A stretch of 51,578 bases of DNA from a virus (IMGVR_UViG_3300011420_000010:1-51578); one strand, 5' to 3'; shown: positions 13,840 to 22,920, numbered from the stretch's first letter. Notes: generated by a model not told the origin, from the sequence alone. A program made the numbers and translations.

Positions 13840-14925
13840 CTACTCCTCTTCTTCCTCTTCCTCTTGCGGCTCGAAGCCACCGTTCTCGTCGTTGAGTTGC
13901 GTCCATTCGGGAACCGTCTGCTGGAGCGTGGTGGGGTAGCCGCTCAGGTTCTCGCCCTTGCACGTCTGATCGAGGCAGTGGTAGACGTCGGCTTCCGGTA
14001 CGTAGCAGGCGGTCACGATCGACGGGCCGTCGGAGTGGAAGAGGTTGCGAACCTTCACTCGCTTGTCGGCGAGGTCCGATTCCTGGGATACAGGACGCCG
14101 CGGGTCGATCCCTTCCCAGTACTCCAGGACCTTCAGCTCCGGGTACGGCGTTGTCCACTTGATGTTGACGACGCCCGCTTCTAATCGGCACATGACGAAG
14201 CGGGCCTTCTGCACCATGGAGATGACGCGGTTCCAACCACGCGAAGCATCCCGCGGCTCCTTGGGCGGATGGTCGTAGCAGCGTTGGTACATCCCGAAGT
14301 AGCCCGGCCCGCCATGGTGGTGTGCGGCGTCGGAGTAGACGAGAACCTTCTCGCCGCCCTTCCGCCAGATCTCGTCGGTGTTGAGTCCGAGCGTCGCAGC
14401 TGCCTCGCCCTTGCCGTCCTTCGGAAACAGTTCGTACGCGTAGGCGTTGTTGAACTCGACCAGCTTCTCGTCGAGCTCGAAGCGCCGCGGCGGATCGTAC
14501 CACGTCCACCACATCTCGTTCCATTTCCAGACGAGCATCCACGGACACTGCTGATGGATCCAGCCGCGCTCCGCCAGGTTGTAGACGTTGACCAGTCGGA
14601 GGCCTTGCTCCCACCCGGTCTTGATCGCGGACGCTTCTGTTCGATGGAACTTGAGGTGCTCGTACGCCCGCATCGGATACTGATACGGCAGCTCCTCGTC
14701 AACTTCTGGAGGTGAAGGGTACTCGATGTCGTCGCCGGGTTGACACGGTCGTGCGATGCAGATCTCGTCGACGTCGACGGAGAGGAGGTGGCCACTCGGC
14801 CCGCCCATCGACTCGCCGCCGATAATGCCCATGCGGCCGAGCCGTTCGATCTCCTCGAACGCAGCGTTGAAGTCTTCGCCGCGGATCTTCTTGTCGCCGA
14901 CCTTGAGTGGCGTGAGCTTGCGCAT
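13840..14925 (-). CDS. Probable tail protein
   Basis: A 361-residue protein in the tail region, two genes after the tape measure. It is aromatic-rich in the middle (WIHQQCPWMLVWKWNEMWWTWYDPPRRF) and ends in a run of seven Glu residues. SDVDEICIARPCQPGDDIEYPSPPE suggests a beta domain. No enzymatic motif seen. The order fits distal tail or receptor-contact proteins of siphoviruses. It has a weak ribosome site and starts two bases after the upstream stop, so coupling is likely. Confidence 0.5.
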   Translation of the reverse strand: MRKLTPLKVGDKKIRGEDFNAAFEEIERLGRMGIIGGESMGGPSGHLLSVDVDEICIARPCQPGDDIEYPSPPEVDEELPYQYPMRAYEHLKFHRTEASAIKTGWEQGLRLVNVYNLAERGWIHQQCPWMLVWKWNEMWWTWYDPPRRFELDEKLVEFNNAYAYELFPKDGKGEAAATLGLNTDEIWRKGGEKVLVYSDAAHHHGGPGYFGMYQRCYDHPPKEPRDASRGWNRVISMVQKARFVMCRLEAGVVNIKWTTPYPELKVLEYWEGIDPRRPVSQESDLADKRVKVRNLFHSDGPSIVTACYVPEADVYHCLDQTCKGENLSGYPTTLQQTVPEWTQLNDENGGFEPQEEEEEEE

Positions 14926-14926
14926 G

Positions 14927-15799
14927 CTATGGCTTCGGGATTTGTTTGAAGAGTTGCTTGAGGTCGCCGGTCTCGTACGGGTCTTGGCCGTTTGGATCGA
15001 GCGACTTGGCGGGCACCCACTTCAACGTCTCTTTGTCGAGGACGTTCTGCCAGCCGTGGCGGTTGTAGAGGAACTTCATCACGAGCTTCCAGCACGGCTC
15101 GCCGAAAGACATGACAGTGTTGCTGAGTTTCGGGCCGTCGAAGAGGACCGTCTCCGGTGCACCGCCAAAGATCTTGACGGTGTTGATCTTTCCGTTGAGG
15201 TCGTTCATCAACGCGTAGTCCGGCTTGAGGATCTTCGGCACCGTCAGCGTGTATGCGATCGTCGGAATGCGGATGTTCTTCTTGCCGTATGAATCCGTCG
15301 TGACGGACGACGGAGCGGACGAAGCGCTGCCATATGAAAGGTTCGTCGTCGTCGTCGTCGTCTTGACTGGGACCGTCAAGATCTCGCAGTGGTAGTCGAG
15401 CTCCTGCTCTGCGACGACCGACGGCTCCGGGTGTTCACGCTTGTCTTCGTCATCGTCCGGGTCGAACGGGAAGACTTTGTAGCTGACGATCATCTCCGTC
15501 TTACCGGTCAACAGTCCGTAGTCCCACGGCGTGTTGCCGGTTCGACCGATCGGCCGCGTCGAAACCTTGTGGGCGCAGAGCCGCTTCAAGCCGGGCCAAC
15601 GGTCCGGCCCGTACCAGTCCTGATCGCCGGTGATGGGGTTGATGAGGATGACGCCAAGCATCGCTCGGATGCCAGCGGCGAGTTGCGCCGTGTCGACTTC
15701 CGCACGGCGTACGCCGACGATGCCCGACTCCGTGTCGAACTCCATCTTCATCGTGTCTTCCATCTCGCGGAGGGAAGACGGAATTGGGTAGAAGCCCAT
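14927..15799 (-). CDS. Probable distal tail protein
   Basis: A 290-residue protein directly after the tape measure gene, where siphoviruses place distal tail proteins. It has a flexible Thr/Ser-rich linker in the middle (VKTTTTTTNLSYGSASSAPSS) flanked by two mixed alpha/beta parts. Strong AAGGAGGAG ribosome site. No family recognised; assignment rests on position. Confidence 0.5.
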   Translation of the reverse strand: MGFYPIPSSLREMEDTMKMEFDTESGIVGVRRAEVDTAQLAAGIRAMLGVILINPITGDQDWYGPDRWPGLKRLCAHKVSTRPIGRTGNTPWDYGLLTGKTEMIVSYKVFPFDPDDDEDKREHPEPSVVAEQELDYHCEILTVPVKTTTTTTNLSYGSASSAPSSVTTDSYGKKNIRIPTIAYTLTVPKILKPDYALMNDLNGKINTVKIFGGAPETVLFDGPKLSNTVMSFGEPCWKLVMKFLYNRHGWQNVLDKETLKWVPAKSLDPNGQDPYETGDLKQLFKQIPKP

Positions 15800-15808
15800 G
15801 ACTCCTCC

Positions 15809-18355
15809 TTAGCCTACGATTGAGCCGCCCGCACCGAGTGCGTCGACCAGTTCTTTCTTCTGCCGCTCGGCATCCTGGATCTGCTGCTTCTGTTGATCAG
15901 CGATGTTGCCGAGCTTCGCGACGGTCTGCTTGCCGGTGTCGTCCTCGTCGTCGAACTGCGCCATGATGTTCTTCTTCCACAGTCCTTCGAGGTCTTCGAA
16001 CTCGGCCTTGACTTTGACCTTCGCTTTCGACTCTGCGTTCTTCATCATCTCGTTGAGGTCGACGCCGAGATCCGTCTTCGTCTGTTCGCCGATCTTCTTC
16101 GTCGCACCGCCCATCCGCTCTTCCCACTGGCGAGCGTTCTCTTCCCACTTGTCGTTGAAGTCGGTGCCCTTGAACTCCTTCCACGCCGGGCCGTCCGGCA
16201 TCTTGACGTTCTTCCCCAGGTTAACCGGCTTGAATCCTTCGAAGGCCTTGCCCGAAGCGATGTCTTTGAACGAGGAGGTGAACAGTGTCTTGATTGCACT
16301 GCCGAAGTTCTTCAGGACCTGGACCGCTCCCTGGATAGATTGAGCCACGAACCGCGGGAAGTTCTCGAACGGAAACTTGATGGCGGTCCAGACGTTCGTC
16401 GCGAACCATTTCGTCCGCTCGAAGACGGTCGTCAACGCTTGCTCGCCCGCCAGCTTGAAGGTCGCCCAGGTCAGGTCGACGTTCATAACCGCGGCGACGA
16501 AGGCCTCGATCCAGCCGATGCCGGTCTGCGTCCACTGCGCGAGTGTCTGTCCCCAGGATGCGATCGACGACTCGTGGCTCTTCGCCCAGTTGATGGCGTC
16601 CTTGGTCTTGCCGACGATCAACGTCATCGCCGGGATCAGAGCGTTGCCGATGATCACGCCGAGATCCTTGATGCCACCCCACAGCGACTTGACCTGATTG
16701 CTGAAGGAGCCGCTCGTCTTGGTCGCGTCGCCCTGCGCGTCCTTCGTCCCCTTCATGATGAGAGCCAGGCGGGCGAGGACCTTCTGCTGTTCGGTCGCCG
16801 CTTCCGTGCCGCCCTTGACGCCCATCGCCATGAGCTGCTGCTTGAGTGTGGCTTCCGTGATGACGACACCGTAGCGTCGCATCGTCTCATGGTTGCCGAC
16901 GACTGCCGACTGCAACGCTTCCATCGCGTCGCTGTCGGAAGTGTTGTAGAAGCTGCCCATGTCGACGGCCAGCTGCGTCATTTGCTGCGACAGCTGCGAC
17001 GCTTGATCGCGTGCGAATCCGAACGGGACGAAGACCGTTTGAATGTCCGCGGCCATGCTCTTGATGTCGACGCGGGAGCGGCCGACTTGGTCGGCGAATG
17101 CTTCGAGGTTCGCCTTCGCACCCTTCGCTGAACTGCCGAATGCGGTGTCGAACTTGTTCTCCATCTCCGTCGCGTCGGCAGCGAGTTTGATCGAAGCAAC
17201 GCCCGCAGCGAGGAGGCCGGCGACTGCCCACTTCGTCGTGTTCGCGATCGTCGACATCGCACCGCCGACGCCGCTCGCTGCAGAGAGAGCCAGGCCCGGC
17301 AAGCCGCCGAGCGCACCCATCGCGACCTTGCTGAGGCCACCGAGTGCGGCACCGGCGATGCCCGCACCCTTCGAGACGAGGCCACCCAGCATCCCCATTG
17401 CACCGCCCGCTCCGCTCGCTCCGGCCTTGAGGCCGTTGAACAGCCCGCTGCCCAGCCGCGACTTGCCGGCTGCGCCCGCAATCCTGGAGAAGATGCCGGG
17501 CAGCTGCTTCAACGCGGCCGGTGCCTTGACGGTCAGCAGCGTCTTCGCGAACAGTCCTACTTCGCGGGTCGCCTTGCCGAGGTTCCTCGCGTTGATCTCG
17601 ACGTTGACCGGCTTGAACTTCGGAAGCGTCGGCATCTTGATCTTCGACAGCTTGATCGGAGTGTTTCCGATCTGTCGAAGGCGGAGACCGAGCCTGCGTG
17701 CGGCGTCGCCCGTCCGACCCATCATCGCTTGCGCCGCACCGAGCGGCCCGAGGTTCAGGACGGGTGCTGCAATCGGACTCATGCGGAGCTTTGCGGAGAG
17801 CTTCTTCTTCGCAAGCCGCATCAACGCTTCGATCTTCCGGTCAACGTCCTTCGTTCCGGACAGACCGAGAGAGAGCTTCTTCGCCGCGGTTTCGACCTTT
17901 GTTGAGATCTTGACGGGCCGCGGCGGCTTGATTCGACGGAGCAAGGCGTCCGCCCGCCCGGCTTCCTTGCCGAGCAGGCGGAGACCTGCAGTAAGTGCTG
18001 CGGCCGGTGCCGCTTTGATACCAGCGAACGGACTGCTGACGCGGGCCGCTCCCGCTTTCCGGACGTTCTGCGTCCAGGAGCGGAGGCCGGCTTGCGCCTT
18101 GAGCAGCGGAGCTGTCGAGATACCCGCGAGTGGGTTTCGTAACCGCTGGTTACCGGCCCGGCCGACTTGCCGGACCCACTCACGGGCGCTCGATGAGGCT
18201 CTGCGAAAACCAGCGGTCGTCTTGTCGGCGAACTCGTCGATCGCCGAGTCAACGTCCTTGACTTGGCTGAGACCAGCGGAGATCGTCTTCGTGAATCCGG
18301 CGTCTGCCGCCTTCATCATGAAGAGAAGATTGCCGAGATCGAATCCTTCAGCCAT
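15809..18355 (-). CDS. Tail tape measure protein
   Basis: An 848-residue protein, the longest in the tail cluster after the fibre. It begins MAEGFDLGNLLFMMKAADAGF and has a basic, Ala-rich helical N-terminal half (many K/R-A repeats). A Gly/Ala-rich hydrophobic stretch follows around 300-400 (GAGGAMGMLGGLVSKGAGIAGAALGG), with a TMP-type block (FDTAFGSSAKGAKANLEAFADQVGRSRVDIKSM...FYNTSDSDAMEALQSAVVGNHETM) typical of phage tail tape measures. It sets tail length and may form the DNA channel. The 8-base overlap with the frameshifted chaperone ORF is the standard order. Confidence 0.9.
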   Translation of the reverse strand: MAEGFDLGNLLFMMKAADAGFTKTISAGLSQVKDVDSAIDEFADKTTAGFRRASSSAREWVRQVGRAGNQRLRNPLAGISTAPLLKAQAGLRSWTQNVRKAGAARVSSPFAGIKAAPAAALTAGLRLLGKEAGRADALLRRIKPPRPVKISTKVETAAKKLSLGLSGTKDVDRKIEALMRLAKKKLSAKLRMSPIAAPVLNLGPLGAAQAMMGRTGDAARRLGLRLRQIGNTPIKLSKIKMPTLPKFKPVNVEINARNLGKATREVGLFAKTLLTVKAPAALKQLPGIFSRIAGAAGKSRLGSGLFNGLKAGASGAGGAMGMLGGLVSKGAGIAGAALGGLSKVAMGALGGLPGLALSAASGVGGAMSTIANTTKWAVAGLLAAGVASIKLAADATEMENKFDTAFGSSAKGAKANLEAFADQVGRSRVDIKSMAADIQTVFVPFGFARDQASQLSQQMTQLAVDMGSFYNTSDSDAMEALQSAVVGNHETMRRYGVVITEATLKQQLMAMGVKGGTEAATEQQKVLARLALIMKGTKDAQGDATKTSGSFSNQVKSLWGGIKDLGVIIGNALIPAMTLIVGKTKDAINWAKSHESSIASWGQTLAQWTQTGIGWIEAFVAAVMNVDLTWATFKLAGEQALTTVFERTKWFATNVWTAIKFPFENFPRFVAQSIQGAVQVLKNFGSAIKTLFTSSFKDIASGKAFEGFKPVNLGKNVKMPDGPAWKEFKGTDFNDKWEENARQWEERMGGATKKIGEQTKTDLGVDLNEMMKNAESKAKVKVKAEFEDLEGLWKKNIMAQFDDEDDTGKQTVAKLGNIADQQKQQIQDAERQKKELVDALGAGGSIVG

Positions 18356-19072
18356 GATTCTCCTTCGCTTTCGCTTCTTCCGCCTTGCGACGGGCGTTCT
18401 CTTGCAGTGCCTTTAGTCCAGCCTCGTTGACGAAGACCGTCCCGCCCGTTCCGACTCGCATCGTCGGACCTTCGCGAGGCTTCACGTCCTTGCGAAGGTA
18501 CAACTCAATCTGCGGCCAGCTTAGTCGGATGACGTCCCACGGTTTCCAGTCGTACCGCTGCGCGAAGGCCCAGAAGATGAACTCCCAGTCGACGCTCGGG
18601 AAGAGGAGCGTCGTTTCCTTGGTTTCTTCTCCGCTGGGCCCTTCACGTTTGGGAAGCCACTGACCTCTCCCATCTTCTCGACGAGCGCTTTCGCTTCTTC
18701 CTCTGTCATCTGCTTGAGCACCAGCTCGCACCACTCCTTCGTGGTCTCGGGCCGCTGCGGCTTCAGCTGTTGCCAGAGGTAGAACGCGATCCCATCGAGT
18801 GAGGTCGACCACTCTTCGAGCTGCGCCTCCGCCGCTTCCTTCTTCAGCAGGATCGCATCGCGAACGAGGCGGGCCTGCAGATCCTGGGGTAGACCTTCCA
18901 GCTCCTGCTTGACCGCAGCCACCGGATCTTCCAGGAGCAACCCCTTCAGATACTCGATGGCCGCGGCCTTCGTAGCTGGCAGGATCGGGCTAAGATGCAG
19001 CATCCGCCCGTTGATGCGGTGGTAGCCGCCGATACCGGCGACGGTCGCATAATCTTTCGACACTTCCTCCAT
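18348..19072 (-). CDS. Tail assembly chaperone, GT-type -1 frameshift product
   Basis: The G frame (from 19072) shifts -1 at the heptamer G-GGC-CCA (minus strand 18641-18635), codons 145-146, into a frame running to 18348. The product is 241 residues, with T-like extension SGEETKETTLLFPSVDWEF, then FAQRYDWKPWDVIRLSWPQIELYL. The heptamer obeys X-XXY-YYZ. Twenty-one bases later is a perfect 8-bp hairpin (18606-18613 with 18590-18597, 8-base loop). Placement between tail tube and tape measure is the standard site for this mechanism. The long spacer to the hairpin is unusual. Confidence 0.85.
18521..19072 (-). CDS. Tail assembly chaperone, G-type (unshifted)
   Basis: A 183-residue helical protein (MEEVSKDYATVAGIGGYHRINGRM...), ending in a basic Ser-rich tail (KKPRKRRSSSRASTGSSSSG). 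Homologues by position bind the tape measure during tail assembly and are not in the virion. It shares the first 146 residues with the frameshift product. Start at 19072 with GGAGGATCACATG-type spacing. Confidence 0.8.
   Translation of the reverse strand: MEEVSKDYATVAGIGGYHRINGRMLHLSPILPATKAAAIEYLKGLLLEDPVAAVKQELEGLPQDLQARLVRDAILLKKEAAEAQLEEWSTSLDGIAFYLWQQLKPQRPETTKEWCELVLKQMTEEEAKALVEKMGEVSGFPNVKGPAEKKPRKRRSSSRASTGSSSSGPSRSGTTGNRGTSSD
18635..18641 (-). promoter_or_regulatory. Programmed -1 ribosomal frameshift site GGGCCCA
   Basis: Minus-strand G-GGC-CCA in the zero frame of the G chaperone. After slipping, both tRNAs re-pair with GGG and CCC. The -1 frame joins exactly onto the open T-like frame, and an 8-bp hairpin lies downstream (18590-18613). 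Confidence 0.8.
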
Positions 19073-19100
19073 GTGATCCTCCGTGAGACGCTAGTAAAGA

Positions 19101-19502
19101 CTAGAAGTACGACCATTCGCCATCGCTGAGGAAGGCGAAGGAGTACGACTGCACAGCACCCGTCGAGGGGTCCGCCTCGAAGCCGAGGTTGTTAACGTAC
19201 GCCGACGGGATGTCGATGCCGGTGTTGCCGGCTTCGTCGAAGAAGAGCTTGAGCGGGTACTTGTTGCCGCCCGCGGCGACAACTTCGATCTTCCCACCGT
19301 CGGTGCGGCGCTTGCCTTCGACCTGCCCCTTGAGCTGGCCGTTGCCGCCTTCGACTTTCTTCTTCCCATTGGTGTGCGACGTCGCGTAGGACTCCTCGTC
19401 CCACTCTTCGTTCGCACTCCACTTGCCGAACTCCGTGTCTGCACTGTCGACATGGAGAGCAGCCTTCTTGCCCGAGAGAACCGGGCCAGCTGTCTTTGCC
19501 AT
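19101..19502 (-). CDS. Major tail (tube) protein
   Basis: A 133-residue beta-rich protein (VLSGKKAALHVDSADTEFGKW..., GKIEVVAAGGNKYPLKLFFDEAGNTG, QSYSFAFLSDGEWSYF). It is placed after the tail terminator and before the chaperone pair, the canonical site of the tube protein. Small for the family but similar to short tube proteins of some siphoviruses. Strong AGGAGG ribosome site and flanking spacers fit high expression. Confidence 0.7.
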   Translation of the reverse strand: MAKTAGPVLSGKKAALHVDSADTEFGKWSANEEWDEESYATSHTNGKKKVEGGNGQLKGQVEGKRRTDGGKIEVVAAGGNKYPLKLFFDEAGNTGIDIPSAYVNNLGFEADPSTGAVQSYSFAFLSDGEWSYF

Positions 19503-19512
19503 TTGGCTCCTC

Positions 19513-19932
19513 CTACTTGTTGGTCAACACGCTCCACTCGTCGAACGCACGACAGATGCGCCCGGTTTCTACCTTTCGATTGCCGCTCCGCTTGTTCATG
19601 CTGATCAGCCGACCTTCGTCGTGGATCAGTTTGCCTTCGCGGTTCGCGGCTCGGATCATGCGGCGGAACTCAGCTCGTGCGCGACGAGCGTCGTACGCCT
19701 TCTCAAAGAAGAAATGCACCTCGAAGATCTCTTCGTCAAACTCTCCGTGACTCGAACCTTCGACTTCGTCTTCGATGACGAGGTCCATCAACGCGAATGG
19801 CAAGTTGAGGTCCTCGTCCGAACCCTCAAGCTTGTCTTCGACGCGGCCGGACTCGAAGCGGGCCACGTCGAGTGCAGCCATCATCGCGGCGTCGTCCTTC
19901 CAGATCGCGCAGATGGATTCGAAGATTGTCAT
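19513..19932 (-). CDS. Tail terminator / tail completion protein
   Basis: A 139-residue acidic protein beginning MTIFESICAIWKDDAAMMAAL, with FALMDLVIEDEVEG and FFEKAYDARRARAEFRRMIRAANREG. The short helix, beta sheet and helix order and position between the gp10-like protein and the tube gene match tail terminators (gpU-like). The start overlaps the stop of the previous gene (ATGA). Confidence 0.65.
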   Translation of the reverse strand: MTIFESICAIWKDDAAMMAALDVARFESGRVEDKLEGSDEDLNLPFALMDLVIEDEVEGSSHGEFDEEIFEVHFFFEKAYDARRARAEFRRMIRAANREGKLIHDEGRLISMNKRSGNRKVETGRICRAFDEWSVLTNK

Positions 19933-20327
19933 GTGCTGTACTTTCTGAAGCCGCGACGTCCAGCCGCGGCGACCTGTTGCTTGATGATCTTTCGTCGAGC
20001 CAACACCATCGGCCGAACGAACGGCCTCGCTCCCATGAACCGCGTTCCCTTCTCCAGGAACTTCCAGTACGGTGCCTTGGGATCGATGATGACGTAGGCC
20101 TTCAGTGTCTGTCGATTGACCTTGTGTCGGACCGCTCGGTACAGGTTGCCACTGCGCCGGTGCGGCGGCTCGCCTTCATCGGACGCGGGCGGATACGGAG
20201 TCGAGATGGAACGACGGATGTGCCAGGCCAACGACCGGACAGCCTGCTCCATGCCGTCGGCGATGACCGTCCGCACCACCCAGGGTGCCCGGCCTCCGTT
20301 CCAGCTGAACTGCGACGCCCTTGCCAC
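19929..20327 (-). CDS. HK97 gp10-like head-tail connector protein
   Basis: A 132-residue basic protein. IIDPKAPYWKFLEKGTRFMGARPFVRPMVLARRKI is the conserved block of the HK97 gp10-like family (YxxFLEkGT..m.ArPFlrPa). Start is a GTG at 20327 behind AAAGGAG. It acts at the neck where the tail joins the head. Confidence 0.85.
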   Translation of the reverse strand: MARASQFSWNGGRAPWVVRTVIADGMEQAVRSLAWHIRRSISTPYPPASDEGEPPHRRSGNLYRAVRHKVNRQTLKAYVIIDPKAPYWKFLEKGTRFMGARPFVRPMVLARRKIIKQQVAAAGRRGFRKYST

Positions 20328-20360
20328 GTTCGACGCTCCTTTACTGAGATCAACGCTACC

Positions 20361-20393
20361 AGGCCCGGCCCGAGCCGGGTCGCCACCGGGCCT
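20361..20393 (-). other. Hairpin after connector gene
   Basis: Perfect 8-bp stem AGGCCCGG/CCGGGCCT (20361-20368 with 20386-20393) with a CCCGGCTCGGG arm inside, abutting the stop codon. There is no T run on the minus strand, so possibly an mRNA-stability hairpin. Confidence 0.45.
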
Positions 20394-21065
20394 CTAGGAC
20401 TCGGCGGGCGTCCTAGCACGCTCCGCTTCGAGGACCACCAGCCCCCCAACCGTCGTCCGGCCCGTCAAGCGGCGGATCAGCAGCCGCTCGCCGGACGCGC
20501 GGCGGACCCGCATCCCGGCGTTGACTTCCGCGGACAGACCTTCGACGAAGATCTGTGTCGTGATCTTGACGCGGCGACGGTCGACTTCGACGATAGTCTC
20601 CGACTGCATCTCTTGGATCCTCGCGACGACGTCGACCTGCAGATCGGTCCACGTCGCGGTCTTCATTCCGTCCTTGTCTTTCGTGTATGTCGGCTTCTCG
20701 ATGACGATGAACTCCGACGCTTCCGGCGCACCCTCTTCCGGTGGCGGAAGTACCGCTACCTGTTTGCACCACAATCGGAGTCGTGTCCGAGCCGCGGCCC
20801 GGTCAACGCCATTGACAGTCCATGTCTCCAACCGGTCGTCTGTCTTCACGAGCGAGCCAACTCCTGGAGGAGAGTCCAGCCGCTTCGACGCGATGTTGAA
20901 GATCGTGTCAGCGGTTGTGTACGCTCCTCCAGAAGCGGCTGCTTCGCGAACAGAAATCTGATGTCGCGATGCCGGGACTTCGACTTCGACTGCGGTTCCC
21001 ACGAATGTGAGGAACACGTCTTCGACTCCGTCGACGTCGTCCAGGTCGTCCTCGATGTCTCGCAT
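20394..21065 (-). CDS. Head-tail adaptor / head closure protein
   Basis: A 223-residue protein. The C-terminal half, TKDKDGMKTATWTDLQVDVVARIQEM, VEVDRRRVKITTQIFVEGL and GMRVRRASGERLLIRRLTG, has the beta-barrel layout of phage head-closure proteins. The N-terminal half (DDVDGVEDVFLTF...TADTIFNIASKRLDSPPG) is less clear. The order head protein, adaptor, gp10-like, terminator, tube supports the role. Confidence 0.6.
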   Translation of the reverse strand: MRDIEDDLDDVDGVEDVFLTFVGTAVEVEVPASRHQISVREAAASGGAYTTADTIFNIASKRLDSPPGVGSLVKTDDRLETWTVNGVDRAAARTRLRLWCKQVAVLPPPEEGAPEASEFIVIEKPTYTKDKDGMKTATWTDLQVDVVARIQEMQSETIVEVDRRRVKITTQIFVEGLSAEVNAGMRVRRASGERLLIRRLTGRTTVGGLVVLEAERARTPAES

Positions 21066-21072
21066 GGCTTCC

Positions 21073-21294
21073 TCAGTTGACTGCGGTGGTGTGCTCTTCG
21101 ACGATGTCGTCGTCGTCTTCTTCGTCGATCATCATCTTGAGCTCGCGGATCTTCGCGACGAGGTACTCCTGATAGCCAAGCCAGTCAAAGCTCTGACCGT
21201 CGAGGGAGTACCTCGTCTTCTTCCGCTTCGAACACTCTTCAAGCAGAGCCGCGTAGTTTTCACGTGCGGCGATCAGGTTTGCTTTGACGGACAT
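21073..21294 (-). CDS. Small acidic head-region protein
   Basis: A 73-residue protein: helical start (MSVKANLIAARENYAALLEECS), YQEYLVAKIRELKMMIDEEDDDD, acidic end. Its Shine-Dalgarno lies in the Glu codons closing the upstream gene. No family recognised; co-expressed with connector genes. Confidence 0.55.
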   Translation of the reverse strand: MSVKANLIAARENYAALLEECSKRKKTRYSLDGQSFDWLGYQEYLVAKIRELKMMIDEEDDDDIVEEHTTAVN

Positions 21295-21297
21295 TCG

Positions 21298-21663
21298 CTA
21301 CTCCTCGTCGTCGACGTCGATCTCTTCCTCTTCCAGATCCCAGTCCTCGTCATCGAGGTCGGGCTTCTTCGCCTGCGCCTTCGCAGGCATCGGGAAGTGG
21401 CGGACGATACCGTTGTCGTCCGTTTCGCAATCCTTGCCGGGCCGCTTGAAGATCGGCTGGTGCTCCGTGGAGATGATCCCGCAGAGCTCCTTGAACTTCG
21501 CCCAGGCCTCAGCCGTACTCCTGGCGTGAACCACCGCGGCTGGGCCATGCGGCAGCTCGACGAGGACGGGTCGTTCGCGGTCGCCCATGAAGCGAAGCTT
21601 CTTTCGCTTGCGTGCGACGAGTCCGCTCGACTCCGGCTTCGTCTCTTTCTTCTTCTTTCCCAT
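21298..21663 (-). CDS. Unknown head-region protein with acidic tail
   Basis: A 121-residue protein with a basic head (MGKKKKETKPESSGLVARKRKK), a middle (VVHARSTAEAWAKFKELCGI...IFKRPG) and an acidic tail (LDDEDWDLEEEEIDVDDEE). Position after the capsid gene suggests a head accessory protein. The bipolar charge may allow contact with DNA and with another protein. No family recognised. Confidence 0.55.
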   Translation of the reverse strand: MGKKKKETKPESSGLVARKRKKLRFMGDRERPVLVELPHGPAAVVHARSTAEAWAKFKELCGIISTEHQPIFKRPGKDCETDDNGIVRHFPMPAKAQAKKPDLDDEDWDLEEEEIDVDDEE

Positions 21664-21683
21664 ACTCGTCCTTCCTCCGTGAG

Positions 21684-21724
21684 AAAACGGAACGAGGCCC
21701 GGCTGCCCACCGGGCCGTGGTTCC
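21684..21724 (-). terminator. Terminator directly after the capsid gene
   Basis: Two-part stem: GGAAC/GTTCC (21689-21693 with 21720-21724) and GGCCCGG/CCGGGCC (21696-21702 with 21710-21716), 7-base loop, followed on the minus strand by GTTTTCTC. It should lower expression of connector genes relative to capsid. Confidence 0.75.
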
Positions 21725-21729
21725 TAAGG

Positions 21730-22920
21730 CTACGCGTTGTAGATGTAGGCAGCGTACCGCGGGTTCAGGACGACGAACGAGCCACGCTCGCTCGCCTTCC
21801 AACGCAGTACGATGTCCTGCTCGAATTCCGGCGTGCTGTTCGGCGGAGCCTGGACGACCGTGATCGGCCAGTTGTACTGCCAAGCGAACGCCTTCTTGAA
21901 GTCGCCGATGAGCCAAGTGAGCTTGGCGTTAGCCGCCGAGACTCCGCTAGCGATCAGGCGACGGTACGCGAACGAGCTGCTCAGGAGCTGGTAAGGATCG
22001 ACGCTGTTCGCGCCGTACCGCTCCTGGTTCGCCGAGTCCGTCTTCTGCACGAGGGTCGTGGCCCGCGTGATCTGGCGCCACAGGTGACGCTTGGCGGGCA
22101 TGTGCAGAATCTGCTTCGGCGTGATGACGATCGGTTCGCCGGTGTTCGGTTCGAGCATGTCAGCGAAGAGCTGCTCGGCCGCGTCCACCTGCTGCCAATC
22201 GGCGATGGTCACGCCGCTCAGCTTGTTGATCCACGGCGTCGCGGTCTGGTACGTGTTGTACGACGTACCACGCCACTTGTAGGTATTGGTGATACCCAAG
22301 ACGCCGTCGAGCACCATCTTCTCCTTCTTCCGACTCAGCACCTCGCCAACCTGGCCCGCCCTTGCGGCGACCTGACTGGTCCGGTCGAAGAAGATGGTCT
22401 CCTTGTTGACCGAGATGATGAAGCCACGCTTCGTGGTCTTCGGAGTCTCGATCCAATCCTCACCGAATCCGACCTCGGGATACTTCATCCCTTCGGCCAC
22501 CTCTTCGACGGCCTCCGTGATCCCGGTGATGCCGGGGATCTTCTCGCCGTTGGTGTTGGTCTGGTACTCGGTCACGAGCTGGGAGGCGATGAACTCCTCC
22601 TGCTGGTACCCTTCCATCACCGCACGGTAGATCAGGTTGCCCGTGATGTTGTTGAAGCCGGACAGGCTGACGCCCGTTGCGGCTTCCATCAAGAGGAACC
22701 CACCACGCTTGGTCGGGCCGAGTTGCTCGACCCACTCCTGGCCGACCGGCTGCTTATCGCCCTTGCCAACGATGAGGCATTCCGCGAGGTCGCGGATGCT
22801 CACGTCGCCAATGTTGATGTGCTTGTCGGCGATGGCCTCCGACAGGTGGCGGACCACCTTCCGGACACCCTGCCGCTCGACGCGGCGCTTCAGCTCACGC
22901 TTGTTGATCAGACGTCCCAT
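21730..22920 (-). CDS. Major capsid protein
   Basis: A 396-residue protein with a charged helical N-arm (MGRLINKRELKRRVERQG), a long extended part (GNLIYRAVMEGYQQEEFIASQLVTEYQTNTNG), and a C-terminal domain ending LRWKASERGSFVVLNPRYAAYIYNA, as in HK97-fold capsid proteins of the Mu gpT-like group. It follows decoration and protease genes, has GGAGGTAATCC before the ATG, and lies between two terminators, fitting separate strong expression. The fold is inferred from position, length and ends, not from a search. Confidence 0.85.
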   Translation of the reverse strand: MGRLINKRELKRRVERQGVRKVVRHLSEAIADKHINIGDVSIRDLAECLIVGKGDKQPVGQEWVEQLGPTKRGGFLLMEAATGVSLSGFNNITGNLIYRAVMEGYQQEEFIASQLVTEYQTNTNGEKIPGITGITEAVEEVAEGMKYPEVGFGEDWIETPKTTKRGFIISVNKETIFFDRTSQVAARAGQVGEVLSRKKEKMVLDGVLGITNTYKWRGTSYNTYQTATPWINKLSGVTIADWQQVDAAEQLFADMLEPNTGEPIVITPKQILHMPAKRHLWRQITRATTLVQKTDSANQERYGANSVDPYQLLSSSFAYRRLIASGVSAANAKLTWLIGDFKKAFAWQYNWPITVVQAPPNSTPEFEQDIVLRWKASERGSFVVLNPRYAAYIYNA

